A DNA stretch of 64,000 nt from positions 26,448-90,447 of the forward strand of contig CAMIYC010000010.1 of assembly GCA_946402905.1 (NCBI GenBank). Direction: 5' to 3'. The notes below the pieces were generated by a model. The model did not search any database. It saw only the letters and a program-made list of their open reading frames with translations, and was not told where the DNA came from. Shown piece by piece: positions 1 to 8,745 of this stretch. The stretch comes from an uncultured Prevotellaceae bacterium. Lineage in GTDB: Bacteria; Bacteroidota; Bacteroidia; Bacteroidales; Bacteroidaceae. The number at the start of each line of letters is the position of its first letter. The first letter of the stretch is position 1. A program made the position numbers and the translations under genes.

Positions 1-914
1 AGTCCCTCGTAATTCATCTGGATGTAGTCAGCCACGGTGTCGAAAGCACCGGTAGAGGCCCAGTAACTCTGACAGCGGTGCCGAAATATAGCTTGTATCA
101 CCGAATTGGGGTTGAATATCGAAGGCTCGTCGCCTATCTGATAACCGTCATACCATTTCTCCAGTTCATTGAAGTCGGCATTGTATTTCCCAGCCAGTGC
201 TTTCACCTCATCTTTGGTGAAGCCAAAATAGCCAGCCATGGGGCCAGGGTTCACCATGGAATATTCAATGAAGTTGTTAAGTGCCGACTGTGTCTTGTAT
301 TTCTTGATAGGTAGAATGCCGGTCATGTAGACACCAGCGAAGACCCTGTTAGCATTCATTCCCTTGAACATGCGGCGCAACCAGTCCACGTAGCGGTCCA
401 TCGCCTGGGAACCGGGATTGTGCTCGCGACAGATAGCATCCCATTCATCAATGATGAAAACGAAGCGCTGGCCGGTTTTCTCGGCGATGCGAATAAGGCA
501 GTTCATCAGGTCGTCGTTCTCTTCCACCTCTACGTCGGGGTAAGCTTTCAGTACGTCCGATCTCAGTTCTGTGTCGATGGTTGGTACGATATGGTTGTCG
601 TGAAACCTTGTGACAAACTCCGACAAGTCGAGATAGATGACCGGATATTTGTTGAGATGCTCCTCAAACGACGGGTGCTGAGCTATCTCCAGGTCGGCGA
701 AAAGACTGCGTGAGTCGCGGGAGTGGTCGTAGTAGGCACAGAGCATCTTGGCCGCCATCGACTTGCCGAAGCGGCGGCAGCGTGAGACGCAGGTGAAGGC
801 TTGTTCTGAGAACAGGGTGTTGTTGACAACGGCAATCAGCCCCGACTTGTCGACATATTCACTTTTGCGTATTCTTTGGAAAGCCTCGTTTCCAGTGTTG
901 ATGAAAATGCCCAT
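1..914 (-). CDS. AAA-ATPase-like / PD-(D/E)XK nuclease family protein, copy A (3' part cut by window edge)
   Basis: The reading frame is open from the ATG at 914 to the window edge, giving 304 visible residues. The protein starts MGIFINTGNEAF, has the family P-loop variant CRRFGKS at about residues 46-52, a Walker B-like FVFIIDEWDA near 151-160, and the YWASTGAFDTVADYI block near the visible end. These belong to the AAA-ATPase-like family (PF09820) that normally carries a C-terminal PD-(D/E)XK nuclease domain, which here lies outside the window. It is a close paralogue of the complete gene at 5045-6619; most residues match, with a divergent patch at about 99-132. The start is fixed by the conserved MGIFINTG opening and a promoter 25 bases upstream. 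The biological role of this family is not established; a DNA-processing or defence role is only a guess. Confidence 0.88.
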   Translation of the reverse strand, partial: MGIFINTGNEAFQRIRKSEYVDKSGLIAVVNNTLFSEQAFTCVSRCRRFGKSMAAKMLCAYYDHSRDSRSLFADLEIAQHPSFEEHLNKYPVIYLDLSEFVTRFHDNHIVPTIDTELRSDVLKAYPDVEVEENDDLMNCLIRIAEKTGQRFVFIIDEWDAICREHNPGSQAMDRYVDWLRRMFKGMNANRVFAGVYMTGILPIKKYKTQSALNNFIEYSMVNPGPMAGYFGFTKDEVKALAGKYNADFNELEKWYDGYQIGDEPSIFNPNSVIQAIFRHRCQSYWASTGAFDTVADYIQMNYEG

Positions 915-938
915 GGTAGTATATGGTTTTGTTTTTTG

Positions 939-1146
939 CAAAGATAGTGCAAGGTGAGCGAAAAGCAAAACAAAATACGAAGTTTTTGTTTTCTTTTCCG
1001 AACCGCCGCCTATCTTCGGCCGAAGGTCAAATATAGTGCAAGGTGAGCGAAAAGCAAAACAAAATACGAAGTTTTTGTTTTCTTTTCCGAACCGCCGCCT
1101 ATCTTCGACCGAAGGTCAAATATAGTGCAAGGTGAGCGAAAAGCAA
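939..1146 (-). repeat. Tandem 89-bp promoter-carrying repeats upstream of copy A
   Basis: Two full 89-bp units begin at 944 and 1033, and a third begins at 1122 but breaks off after about 24 bases. Read on the minus strand, each full unit holds an A/T inverted repeat (AAAACAAAA...TTTTGTTTT), then TTTTG, a 19-bp spacer and a TAnnTTTG box. The boxes are at 939-946 (TATCTTTG), 1028-1035 and 1117-1124 (TATATTTG). The first two have TTTTG exactly 19 bases upstream; the third has lost the match (ACTTG). A palindrome CTTCGGCCGAAG lies in the unit. The array points towards the nuclease gene and would give it two good promoters in series. Confidence 0.8.
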
Positions 1147-1172
1147 GTTTGCAAAAAAAATGTTGTTGTTTT

Positions 1173-1204
1173 TTTGCTTTTGTCCCCGTTTTTCCTTATT
1201 TTTG
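1173..1204 (+). promoter_or_regulatory. Bacteroidetes-type promoter in front of a decayed gene
   Basis: TTTG at 1173-1176 is followed after 20 bases by TATTTTTG at 1197-1204, matching the Bacteroidetes consensus. The only coding remnant downstream is the fragment at 1272-1454, so this is probably the surviving promoter of a lost surface-protein gene. Confidence 0.55.
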
Positions 1205-1271
1205 TAGGACTCTTTCACTTGTGTCTTGCTTGTCAGGACTGAGGGTGGGAGAGACTATATATGAAAAGGCG

Positions 1272-1454
1272 ATCCTATTCACCAACCAGCAATGGGAATC
1301 CATCCTCCTGCCTGACGTGAACGGCATTTCCACCGGCATTGTAGAAATCGACAGTGACGGAAGTGACTCCCCCACTTACAATCTCTCTGGTCAACGAGTG
1401 AAACGAAGCACTCATGGCATCTTTATACAAAACGGGAGAAAGAGTATTAGATAG
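1272..1454 (+). pseudogene. C-terminal remnant of a BspA/dockerin-type surface protein
   Basis: From ILFTNQQWESILLP to the TAG stop at 1454, about 60 codons align with the extreme C-terminus of the intact protein encoded at 1645-4962 (ILFTSQQWESVLLP... through the YNxxGQRVK and GIxIxNGxK motifs). Upstream of 1272 the similarity stops abruptly, and no signal peptide, leucine-rich repeats or dockerin remain. A promoter sits about 70 bp upstream, so an internal deletion between promoter and 3' end is the simplest explanation. The fragment lies between the two nuclease copies, consistent with duplication followed by loss. Confidence 0.75.
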
Positions 1455-1644
1455 ATCTCATTTCTCCAGTAAAGACATCGTTAGCTGTTTGAAAAATAGC
1501 ATCTTACAAAACAAAAGTAAAAAGCCATTATTACAATAGTATAAAGAAAAGGAAATACCCTCAAGCAATGTCATAGAAATATTTTGACATTTGAATCTGA
1601 TAATATATTATAAAACAAATTATACTCCACAAAAGGCATTTAAG

Positions 1645-4600
1645 ATGAAAAAAATATTATTTCTTTTGCTCCAACTTTTACCTGTCTTAGGATTTGGACA
1701 GAACATCTCATTTCAAGACGATATTGTAAAAGAAATATGTATTGAAAATTGGGATACGAATGGTGACGGAGAACTCAGTTTGGCAGAAGCCGCTTCTGTG
1801 ACTGACTTGGAAGACAACTTTAGTTGGAATTCTTCCATTACTAGTTTTACTGAGTTAAAATATTTCACTGGACTCAATGAAATTGGGGATGGGGCTTTTG
1901 AGGTATGCTCCAGCCTTACATCAATCGACATACCCAACAGCGTGACGAGCATAGGTTATAGGGCTTTCATGGATTGTTCCGGTCTTACATCAATCGACAT
2001 ACCCAACAGTGTGACGAGCATTGGGGAGTGGGCTTTTTCTATCTGCTCCGGACTTACGTCAATCGACATTCCCAACAGCGTGACGAGTATAGGTGATTAT
2101 GCTTTTTCTTGGTGCTCCGGACTTACGTCAATCGACATCCCCAACAGCGTGACGAGCATAGGGGAAGAGGCTTTTAGTAATTGCTCCGGCCTTACATCAA
2201 TCGACATCCCCAACAGCGTGACGAGTATAGGTGATTATGCTTTTTTTGACTGCTCCGGACTTACGTCAATCAACATCCCCAACAGCGTGACGAGTATAGG
2301 TGATTATGCTTTTTTTGACTGCTCCGGACTTACGTCAATCAACATCCCCAACAGCGTGACGAGTATAGGTGATTATGCTTTTTCTGAGTGCTCCGGACTT
2401 ACGTCAATCGACATCCCCAACAGCGTGACGAGCATAGGGGAAGAGGCTTTCAGTTATTGTTCCAGCTTGACATCAATCGACATCCCCAACAGCGTGGCGA
2501 GCATAGGGTCTTATGCTTTTTCTGGCTGCTCCAGCCTTCCTGTAGAAAATGGTATCAGATATGCTGACACATATTTGGTGGAAGCGGTTGACACAAATCA
2601 TACAACATATCAAATCAAAGAAGGCACGAGATTCATTGGAAGTTCTGCTTTTTCTGAGTGCTCCAGTTTGACATCAATCGACATCCCCAACAGCGTGACG
2701 AGTATTGGGGAGTGGGCTTTTCATTACTGCTCCAGTTTGACATCAATCGATATCCCCAACAGCATGACGAGTATTGGTGAGTGGGCTTTTTATCATTGCT
2801 CTGGCCTTACATCAATCACTATCCCTAACAGCGTGACGAGTATAGGGGAAGGGGCTTTTTATGACTGTAATTCGTTGGATACTGTAATAATAGAAAATCC
2901 TGTGCCAGCTGAGATATACGGAAGTGCTTTCGAAGATCAAGAGAACGCGATATTATACGTTCCTTACGGATCAAAAGAAAGTTATCAGGCGGCTGAAGTC
3001 TGGCGTGATTTCGGTAATATTATTGAATTTCATCCGTTAAATGATACAATATCTTACGCCGGCCTTCTTTATTCGATATCCCAATTGGATTTTTATAGCA
3101 ATCATAATGAGGTTCAGTTAATTAAGAATGAAAATGCAGAAGGTGATATAATAATTCCATCTACAATCATAGATGAAACAGGTACTGAATATTCAGTTAC
3201 CTCCATCGAAGAAAAGGCGTTCTACAACTGTGGCAAGATAACCTCATTATCCATACCCGCAACCGTGACGAACATCGGCAAGGCCATCACTTCGTGCTGC
3301 ACCAACCTCGGCAGTATCACCGTAGATGCAGACAACCCTGTCTATGACTCCCATGACAACTGTAATGCCGTCATCGAGACCGAGACAGGCCGCCTGATTG
3401 CAGGCTGCTACAAAACCGTCATCCCGGAGGGTGTGACTGTCGTCGGTTCCGAGGCCATGCGCGGCATGTTTGGCCTCAAGGCCATCACACTGCCAAGCAC
3501 ACTCAAGACCATCGAAGGCCTGGCGTTTTACCACTGCAAGGGTCTGAAGGGGAGCCTCAGAATCCCCGACGGTGTGACCAGTGTCGCCACATACGCCTTC
3601 TACAAATGTACGGGGCTCACCTCACTGGATATCCCCGCCACGGTGACTTCCCTCGGTACATACGCCTTCCGGGAATGTACGGGCCTGACTACAGTCAGAT
3701 GTCGCATCGCCACTCCGCTCTCCATCAACTCCAAGACGTTCGCCAACTACGCCGACTGTACGCTGATGGTGCCCGAGGGGAGTGTCAGCGCCTACAAGGC
3801 GGCTTCTGTGTGGAAAACTTTCAAGCAGATCATCGGTGATGCTAACAAGGTGAGCGTGCCGGAAGTGGAGGTCTACACCGGTGAACAAGGTAGCATCACC
3901 GTTGACTTTATCACCGGCCATGAGGATGAGTACACGGGCTACCAGTTTGATGTCGTCCTGCCGGAAGGTATCAGCGTGGTTCAAGGCGGTTACACGCTCT
4001 CCGACCGCTTTAACGGCAGCGGTGTCACTTGCTCCATATCCAAGTTGTCAGATACAGAGTACCGCGTGGTGTGTTACTCTACCAATCGTAAGACCATCAG
4101 CGGTATCGACGGGACACTGATCACGCTGTCCGTCAAGGCTGACGAGGACATGGCTCCTGCCACTTACACTGGGCAGGTGAAGGATTTCATCCTGAATGAC
4201 CAGGACAATAACAGCGTCTACCTTGATGACACGGACTTCTTCATCACAGTCGTCAAACGACAACCGGGTGACGTGAACCACGACACAGCGGTTGACATCA
4301 CGGACGTGCTCATGACGGTGGACTACATCCTGGGCAAGAATCCGATAGAATTCTACAAGGACGACGGCGACGTGAACAGGGATGGGAAGGTCAATATCTC
4401 TGATGTGCTGAGCATCGTCGATATCATCCTTGGCTATAAGAAATATGTAGCTCCCCCGACAGTCCGTACTGCTATGTTCGACAACCTCTTCCTGACAAAG
4501 ACTAACAACACCTATATGCTCTGCCTTGACAACCAGGAGCCGTACAAAGGCTGCCAGATGCGGGTGAAACTGCCCGACGGCTGCACGCTGCGTGACGCGT

Positions 4601-4962
4601 CATTGGTAAAGGAGAGATCAGACGGCCATCAGGTGTCAGTACGCAATCATGGCGACGGTGAATACACCCTGGTGGTTTATTCCACCAACGGACAACTGCT
4701 CAGGGATAACAGTACTCCTTTGCTCCGCCTCCTCGTAAATGGCAATGGCAATGCGGATGACATCCAGGTGTCGGACATCCTTTTCACCAGTCAGCAATGG
4801 GAATCCGTCCTCCTGCCTGACGTGAGCGGCATTTCGACCGGTATCACGGAAACCGATAGTGACGAAAGTGACTCTCCGATATACAACGTTCAAGGACAAC
4901 GTGTGAAACAATGTTCACATGGCATTCTCATCAGTAACGGCAAGAAAAAGGTCGTAAAATGA
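1645..4962 (+). CDS. BspA-like leucine-rich repeat surface protein with dockerin module
   Basis: The 1105-residue product starts at the ATG at 1645 with a signal peptide (MKKILFLLLQLLPVLGFGQ). An EF-hand-like DTNGDGELSLAEA follows. Next come BspA/LRR_5 repeats of 23 residues (pattern CSGLTSIDIPNSVTSIG.. AF): nine in a row, an interruption, then three more, then a more diverged LRR block to about residue 720. A cohesin-like beta domain covers about 730-870, a type I dockerin about 874-935 (GDVNHDTAVDITDV and GDVNRDGKVNISDV), then a second beta domain and a C-terminal tail with YNVQGQRVK and NGKKKVVK. The tail resembles the short C-terminal signals of Prevotella surface proteins, so export to the cell surface is likely. 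The ligand is unknown. An in-frame TTG at 1591 was not used because the signal peptide begins at 1645. Confidence 0.88.
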   Translation: MKKILFLLLQLLPVLGFGQNISFQDDIVKEICIENWDTNGDGELSLAEAASVTDLEDNFSWNSSITSFTELKYFTGLNEIGDGAFEVCSSLTSIDIPNSVTSIGYRAFMDCSGLTSIDIPNSVTSIGEWAFSICSGLTSIDIPNSVTSIGDYAFSWCSGLTSIDIPNSVTSIGEEAFSNCSGLTSIDIPNSVTSIGDYAFFDCSGLTSINIPNSVTSIGDYAFFDCSGLTSINIPNSVTSIGDYAFSECSGLTSIDIPNSVTSIGEEAFSYCSSLTSIDIPNSVASIGSYAFSGCSSLPVENGIRYADTYLVEAVDTNHTTYQIKEGTRFIGSSAFSECSSLTSIDIPNSVTSIGEWAFHYCSSLTSIDIPNSMTSIGEWAFYHCSGLTSITIPNSVTSIGEGAFYDCNSLDTVIIENPVPAEIYGSAFEDQENAILYVPYGSKESYQAAEVWRDFGNIIEFHPLNDTISYAGLLYSISQLDFYSNHNEVQLIKNENAEGDIIIPSTIIDETGTEYSVTSIEEKAFYNCGKITSLSIPATVTNIGKAITSCCTNLGSITVDADNPVYDSHDNCNAVIETETGRLIAGCYKTVIPEGVTVVGSEAMRGMFGLKAITLPSTLKTIEGLAFYHCKGLKGSLRIPDGVTSVATYAFYKCTGLTSLDIPATVTSLGTYAFRECTGLTTVRCRIATPLSINSKTFANYADCTLMVPEGSVSAYKAASVWKTFKQIIGDANKVSVPEVEVYTGEQGSITVDFITGHEDEYTGYQFDVVLPEGISVVQGGYTLSDRFNGSGVTCSISKLSDTEYRVVCYSTNRKTISGIDGTLITLSVKADEDMAPATYTGQVKDFILNDQDNNSVYLDDTDFFITVVKRQPGDVNHDTAVDITDVLMTVDYILGKNPIEFYKDDGDVNRDGKVNISDVLSIVDIILGYKKYVAPPTVRTAMFDNLFLTKTNNTYMLCLDNQEPYKGCQMRVKLPDGCTLRDASLVKERSDGHQVSVRNHGDGEYTLVVYSTNGQLLRDNSTPLLRLLVNGNGNADDIQVSDILFTSQQWESVLLPDVSGISTGITETDSDESDSPIYNVQGQRVKQCSHGILISNGKKKVVK
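1906..2526 (+). repeat. Nine tandem 69-bp coding repeats (first LRR block)
   Basis: Nine consecutive 69-bp units, each encoding one 23-residue LRR, run from 1906 to 2526. Neighbouring units are nearly identical at the DNA level, including synonymous positions; the two units around 2231-2369 are almost the same sequence. This implies recent expansion or homogenisation. Confidence 0.9.
2659..2865 (+). repeat. Three tandem 69-bp coding repeats (second LRR block)
   Basis: Three further units of the same 69-bp family lie after an interruption of about 130 bp that encodes a non-repeat segment. Confidence 0.85.
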
Positions 4963-4981
4963 GTTGTTGGTCAAATTTTAT

Positions 4982-5034
4982 AAGAACAATCAAGGGTCAG
5001 GTCTCTGCTGAAGACCTGACCCTTGATTGTTCTT
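4982..5034. terminator. Bidirectional terminator hairpin, perfect 23-bp stem
   Basis: Arms 4982-5004 and 5012-5034 are perfectly complementary over 23 bp around a 7-base loop. It sits between the convergent 3' ends of the surface protein gene and nuclease copy B. Confidence 0.8.
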
Positions 5035-5044
5035 GAACGAATTA

Positions 5045-6619
5045 CTATTCCCGCCACCGCTCAATCTGACACTCATGTGTCTTCTTCTCGCGGTCGTAGT
5101 TGATGCCCACGAGCAGCAGGTCCGTGGCATGCTCTGCCACCTTGGCGGGATACTGACGGCGATGGATCTGAGCGATGGCACTGTCGGCGTCGCGGTTGTA
5201 TTTCAGTTCTAAGACGATGGCGGGCGAGTCGACGTTCTTCCGGGGGATGAGCACCAGGTCGGCGAAGCCCTTTCCTGTGGGCAGCTCGCGGTGGATGACG
5301 TAGTCGTTGCGGGCGTAGTAGTAGGCGATGGAGAGCACGCAGGCCAGCGAGTTCTCATTGTTGTACGACAGGATACTGGTGTTTTCGTCGTGTGCGGCGT
5401 CCACGCCGCGTGCCACCGCCTCGCTGTCGCCGTCAAGGGTGGCCTGAAGCAGGTGCTCCGATTGCTGGAGTGCATGGACAACATTCGCCCAGTTGGTTTT
5501 CTCCACGGCATTCTCCATCTCGCCGGCCACTTCATAGTTGGGGATATAGCACTCTTTTCTACGCCAGTCAAAGGAGAGGTATCCTAAGTGGATGAGCACG
5601 GTGAGCACGTCGTCACGACCGCGTATCACCGACATGTCATTCTGAAATTTAGTGGTGTTTACTTTGACCTTCTCTCCTGCCAGCATCTTGATGATATCGT
5701 CTTTCAGTCCCTCGTAGTTCATCTGGATATAGTCTGCCACGGTGTCGAAGGCACCAGTGGAGGCCCAGTAGCTCTTGCAGCGTCGGCGTTTGACGGCCTG
5801 CATTACCGAGTTGGGGTTGAACATCGACGGTTCGTCGCCGATATGATAGCCGTCATACCATTTCACCAGTTCGTCGAAGTCTACGCCATGCTTTTGCGCG
5901 AGTGTTCTCACCTCGTCCTTGGTGAATCCGAAATATCCGGCCATGTTGCCGGGCTCCACCATCGAGTATTCGATGAAGTTGTTGAGTGCCGACTGTGTCT
6001 TGTATTTCTTGATGGGCAGGATGCCGGTCATGTAGACACCGGCGAAGACCCTGGCTGCAATGGCATCCTTGAACATGCGGCGGAGCCATCCCACATAGCG
6101 GTCCATGGCCTGAGTGTCAGAGGGAAACTCTCGGCAGATGGCATCCCACTCGTCGATGATGAAGATAAAGCGCTGCCCCGTCTGGTCTGCGATGCGGAAG
6201 AGGCAATTCATCAGGTCGTCCTTTTCGCGTGTCTTTACGTCAGGGTATGTCTCGAGTATTTCCGTCTTGAGGTCTTCCTCCATGTGTGCGACGATATGGT
6301 CATCGCGGTAACGCTCTACCATGGACGACAGGTCGAGGTAGATGACGGGGTATTTGTTGAGATGCTCCTCAAACGAGGGGTGCCTGGCGATCTCGAGGTC
6401 GGCGAAGAGGCTTCGTGAGTCGACGGAGTGGTCGTAGTAGGCACAGAGCATCTTGGCTGCCATCGACTTGCCGAATCGCCGGCAGCGGGAGACGCAGGTG
6501 AAGCACCACTCAGTGAACAGCGTGTCGTTGACGACGGCTATCAGTCCCGACTTGTCAACGTATTCACTCCTGCGTATTCTTCGGAATGCCTCGTTTCCAG
6601 TGTTGATGAAAATGCCCAT
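5045..6619 (-). CDS. AAA-ATPase-like / PD-(D/E)XK nuclease family protein, copy B
   Basis: The complete 524-residue protein has the two-part architecture of the family. The N-terminal AAA-ATPase-like domain (PF09820) carries the P-loop variant CRRFGKS at 46-52, the Walker B-like FIFIIDEWDA at 151-160 and conserved blocks FGFTKDEV and WYDGYHIGDEPSMFNP. The C-terminal PD-(D/E)XK nuclease-like domain (PF08011) shows D454, E471 and K473 in GFADLVLIP and IVLELKYN. The frame stays open upstream into the repeats, but the MGIFINTG start at 6619 is shared with copy A and lies 25 bases from the nearest promoter box. The gene is monocistronic and ends at a strong hairpin. Both catalytic signatures look intact. 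The cellular role is unknown. Confidence 0.88.
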   Translation of the reverse strand: MGIFINTGNEAFRRIRRSEYVDKSGLIAVVNDTLFTEWCFTCVSRCRRFGKSMAAKMLCAYYDHSVDSRSLFADLEIARHPSFEEHLNKYPVIYLDLSSMVERYRDDHIVAHMEEDLKTEILETYPDVKTREKDDLMNCLFRIADQTGQRFIFIIDEWDAICREFPSDTQAMDRYVGWLRRMFKDAIAARVFAGVYMTGILPIKKYKTQSALNNFIEYSMVEPGNMAGYFGFTKDEVRTLAQKHGVDFDELVKWYDGYHIGDEPSMFNPNSVMQAVKRRRCKSYWASTGAFDTVADYIQMNYEGLKDDIIKMLAGEKVKVNTTKFQNDMSVIRGRDDVLTVLIHLGYLSFDWRRKECYIPNYEVAGEMENAVEKTNWANVVHALQQSEHLLQATLDGDSEAVARGVDAAHDENTSILSYNNENSLACVLSIAYYYARNDYVIHRELPTGKGFADLVLIPRKNVDSPAIVLELKYNRDADSAIAQIHRRQYPAKVAEHATDLLLVGINYDREKKTHECQIERWRE

Positions 6620-6643
6620 GGTAGTATATGGTTTTGTTTTCTG

Positions 6644-6906
6644 CAAAGATAGTGCAAGGTGAGCGAAAAGCAAAACAAAATACGAAGTTTTTGTTTTCTT
6701 TTCCGAACCGCTGCCTATCTTCGACCGAAGGTCAAATATAGTGCAAGGTGAGCGAAAAGCAAAACAAAACACGAAGTTTTTGTTTTCTTTTCCGAACCGC
6801 CGCCTATTTTCGGCTGTAGGCCAAATATAGTGCAAGGTGAGCGAAAAGCAAAACAAAATACGAAGTTTTTGTTTTCTTTTCCGAACCGCCGCCTATCTTC
6901 GGCCAT
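6644..6906 (-). repeat. Three tandem 89-bp promoter-carrying repeats upstream of copy B
   Basis: Units begin at 6649, 6738 and 6827, the same family as at 944-1146. On the minus strand the promoter boxes are TATCTTTG at 6644-6651 and TATATTTG at 6733-6740 and 6822-6829, each with TTTTG exactly 19 bases upstream. Three complete promoters therefore fire in series into the nuclease gene. An inverted repeat AAAACAAAA/TTTTGTTTT overlaps each upstream box. Confidence 0.85.
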
Positions 6907-6944
6907 CATGGTTTCTGTCTTTCCTGTGGTGTTTCATGCAAAAA

Positions 6945-6978
6945 GCAGGAAAGAACCGAACGCTCGATTCTTTCCTGC
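6945..6978 (-). terminator. Rho-independent terminator of the etf/acyl-CoA dehydrogenase operon
   Basis: GCAGGAAAGAA at 6945-6955 pairs with TTCTTTCCTGC at 6968-6978. On the minus strand the stem is followed by TTTTTG. It lies 55 bp beyond the stop of the dehydrogenase gene. Confidence 0.75.
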
Positions 6979-7033
6979 TACAGACCTGCCTTTTTCTGTC
7001 TGAAAGAAGCAGGCGGGATATGACGGAGGAGTG

Positions 7034-8740
7034 TCAGCTCTTGTAATACTCCAGGTCTTCTGTCTTGAAGTTCTTGATAAACTCAAAATGTCCACGGCAT
7101 TCAGCCTCGGCGTGGCGCACATACACCTGAGCACTCTTGGCAAACAGCTCCGGTGCACGGGTGGCGTCGTCGAGGATGAGCAGCGACATGATGATGTCGG
7201 CAGTCATCTCATACAGACGGCGGGCGGTGAAGTCGGTCTTGTCCTGGTTGTTCTCAGCCTTCACTTCGCCCAGCACCTCTTCATAGAGAGCGGTCATCGT
7301 CTCTACACGACTCTTCAGGGCAGCGAACTCGGGAGCCACTTCGTTCTGCAGCATCTCCTTGATGATGGAGAGATAGGTGCCGTTGGTGATGTAGCGCAAT
7401 GCTGCCACCACCTGCAGCTGTGTGGTACCCTCGTAGATGGAGAAGATGCGTGCGTCGCGATAGAGACGTTGGCTCTTATACTCCATGATGAATCCTGAGC
7501 CGCCATGGATGCTGATGGCATCGTAGGCATTCTGGTTGGCATACTCTGAGTTCATACCCTTGGCCAGGGGCGTGAAAGCGTCGGCCAGACGGGTGTATTT
7601 CTTCAGCTCCTGACGCTCCTCTGGCGAGAGCTTGCCGTCGCGCTGGATGTCCTCCAGGGCTTTGTAGATGTCCACGTAGCGGGCGGTCTGGTAGAGCAGG
7701 CTGCGGCCTGCGTCGAGTTTGGCTTTCATGCGTGAAAGCATGTCGTAGACTGCGGGGAACTGGATGATCTTCTGGCCGAACTGAGCACGCTCGCGGGCAT
7801 ATTTCAGACCCTCGTTGTAGGCTTCCTGTTCCACGCCCACAGACTGGGCGGCAATGCCCAGACGTGCACCGTTCATCAGGGCCATCACATATTTGATGAG
7901 TCCCAGACGGGTGCTGCCGCAGAGCTCGGCCTTGGCGTTCTTGTAGGTCAGCTCGCAGGTGGGAGAGCCGTGTATGCCAAGCTTGTGCTCGATGTGGCGC
8001 ACGTCGACGCCACCGTTGCGCTTGTCGTAGATAAACATCGACAGGCCGCGGCCGTCGCGAGTGCCTTCCTCGGAGCGGGCGAGCACCAGGTGGATGTCGC
8101 TGTCGCCGTTGGTGATGAAACGCTTCACGCCGTTCAGGCGCCAGCAGTTCTCTTTCTCGTCGAATGTGGCCTTGAGCATCACGCGCTGCAGGTCGCTACC
8201 GGCATCAGGCTCGGTAAGGTCCATCGACATGGTCTCGCCGGCACAGACACGGGGGATATATTTCTGGCGCTGCTCTTCGGAGCCAAATTCATATAGCGTG
8301 TCGATACAGCTCTGCAACGACCAGATATTCTGAAAACCGGCGTCGGCAGCTGAGATCACCTCGCTAAGCATGGAAAAGGTCACGTTGGGCAGGTTAAGAC
8401 CGCCGTAACGACGGGGCATCGACACACCGTGTAAGCCTGCCTTGCGGGTGGCATCGATATTCTCAAAGGTTTTAGACGCATAGATCATACGTCCGTTCTC
8501 CAGGTGGGGCCCTTCAAGGTCTACCGACTCCGAGTTGGGCTCCAGAATGTTGGCAGCCACATCGCCGGTGATTTCGAGGATGCGCTTGTAGTTCTCTATG
8601 GCGTCCTCGTAGTCGATGGGGGCATCGGCATATTGTGCTGCGTCGGCATAGCCGCGCTCTTTCAAGTCAACGATGCGTTTCATCAGGGGATGATCCAGGT
8701 GGAACGCAATCTCTGGGTGGTCACTATAATAGTTTGCCAT
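7034..8740 (-). CDS. Acyl-CoA dehydrogenase family protein
   Basis: The 568-residue flavoprotein is of the long acyl-CoA dehydrogenase type found in Bacteroidales. Family marks include MDLTEPDAGSDLQ (substrate/FAD loop), the central beta domain with GVKRFITNGDSD, and IYEGTTQLQVVAALRY near the end of the core, whose Glu is at the usual catalytic-base position. About 110 extra residues follow the core. It would oxidise an acyl-CoA and pass electrons to the ETF encoded just upstream in the same operon. The start MANYYSDHPE lies 5 bases beyond the stop of the small gene at 8746-8919. The substrate cannot be told from sequence; because a quinone oxidoreductase for ETF is not visible here, the final electron acceptor is also open. 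Confidence 0.92.
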   Translation of the reverse strand: MANYYSDHPEIAFHLDHPLMKRIVDLKERGYADAAQYADAPIDYEDAIENYKRILEITGDVAANILEPNSESVDLEGPHLENGRMIYASKTFENIDATRKAGLHGVSMPRRYGGLNLPNVTFSMLSEVISAADAGFQNIWSLQSCIDTLYEFGSEEQRQKYIPRVCAGETMSMDLTEPDAGSDLQRVMLKATFDEKENCWRLNGVKRFITNGDSDIHLVLARSEEGTRDGRGLSMFIYDKRNGGVDVRHIEHKLGIHGSPTCELTYKNAKAELCGSTRLGLIKYVMALMNGARLGIAAQSVGVEQEAYNEGLKYARERAQFGQKIIQFPAVYDMLSRMKAKLDAGRSLLYQTARYVDIYKALEDIQRDGKLSPEERQELKKYTRLADAFTPLAKGMNSEYANQNAYDAISIHGGSGFIMEYKSQRLYRDARIFSIYEGTTQLQVVAALRYITNGTYLSIIKEMLQNEVAPEFAALKSRVETMTALYEEVLGEVKAENNQDKTDFTARRLYEMTADIIMSLLILDDATRAPELFAKSAQVYVRHAEAECRGHFEFIKNFKTEDLEYYKS

Positions 8741-8745
8741 AATTC

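Noticed and set aside
1125..1271. Upstream part of the frame leading into the C-terminal remnant
   Set aside because: It runs through the 89-bp repeat and promoter and has no similarity to the surface protein before 1272.
1906..2865. Regular direct repeats as a CRISPR array
   Set aside because: Units are 69 bp without unique spacers, stay in frame and encode BspA leucine-rich repeats.
6620..6856. N-terminal extension of nuclease copy B through the 89-bp repeats
   Set aside because: The frame is open but contains the promoters; copy A and the family start at MGIFINTG.
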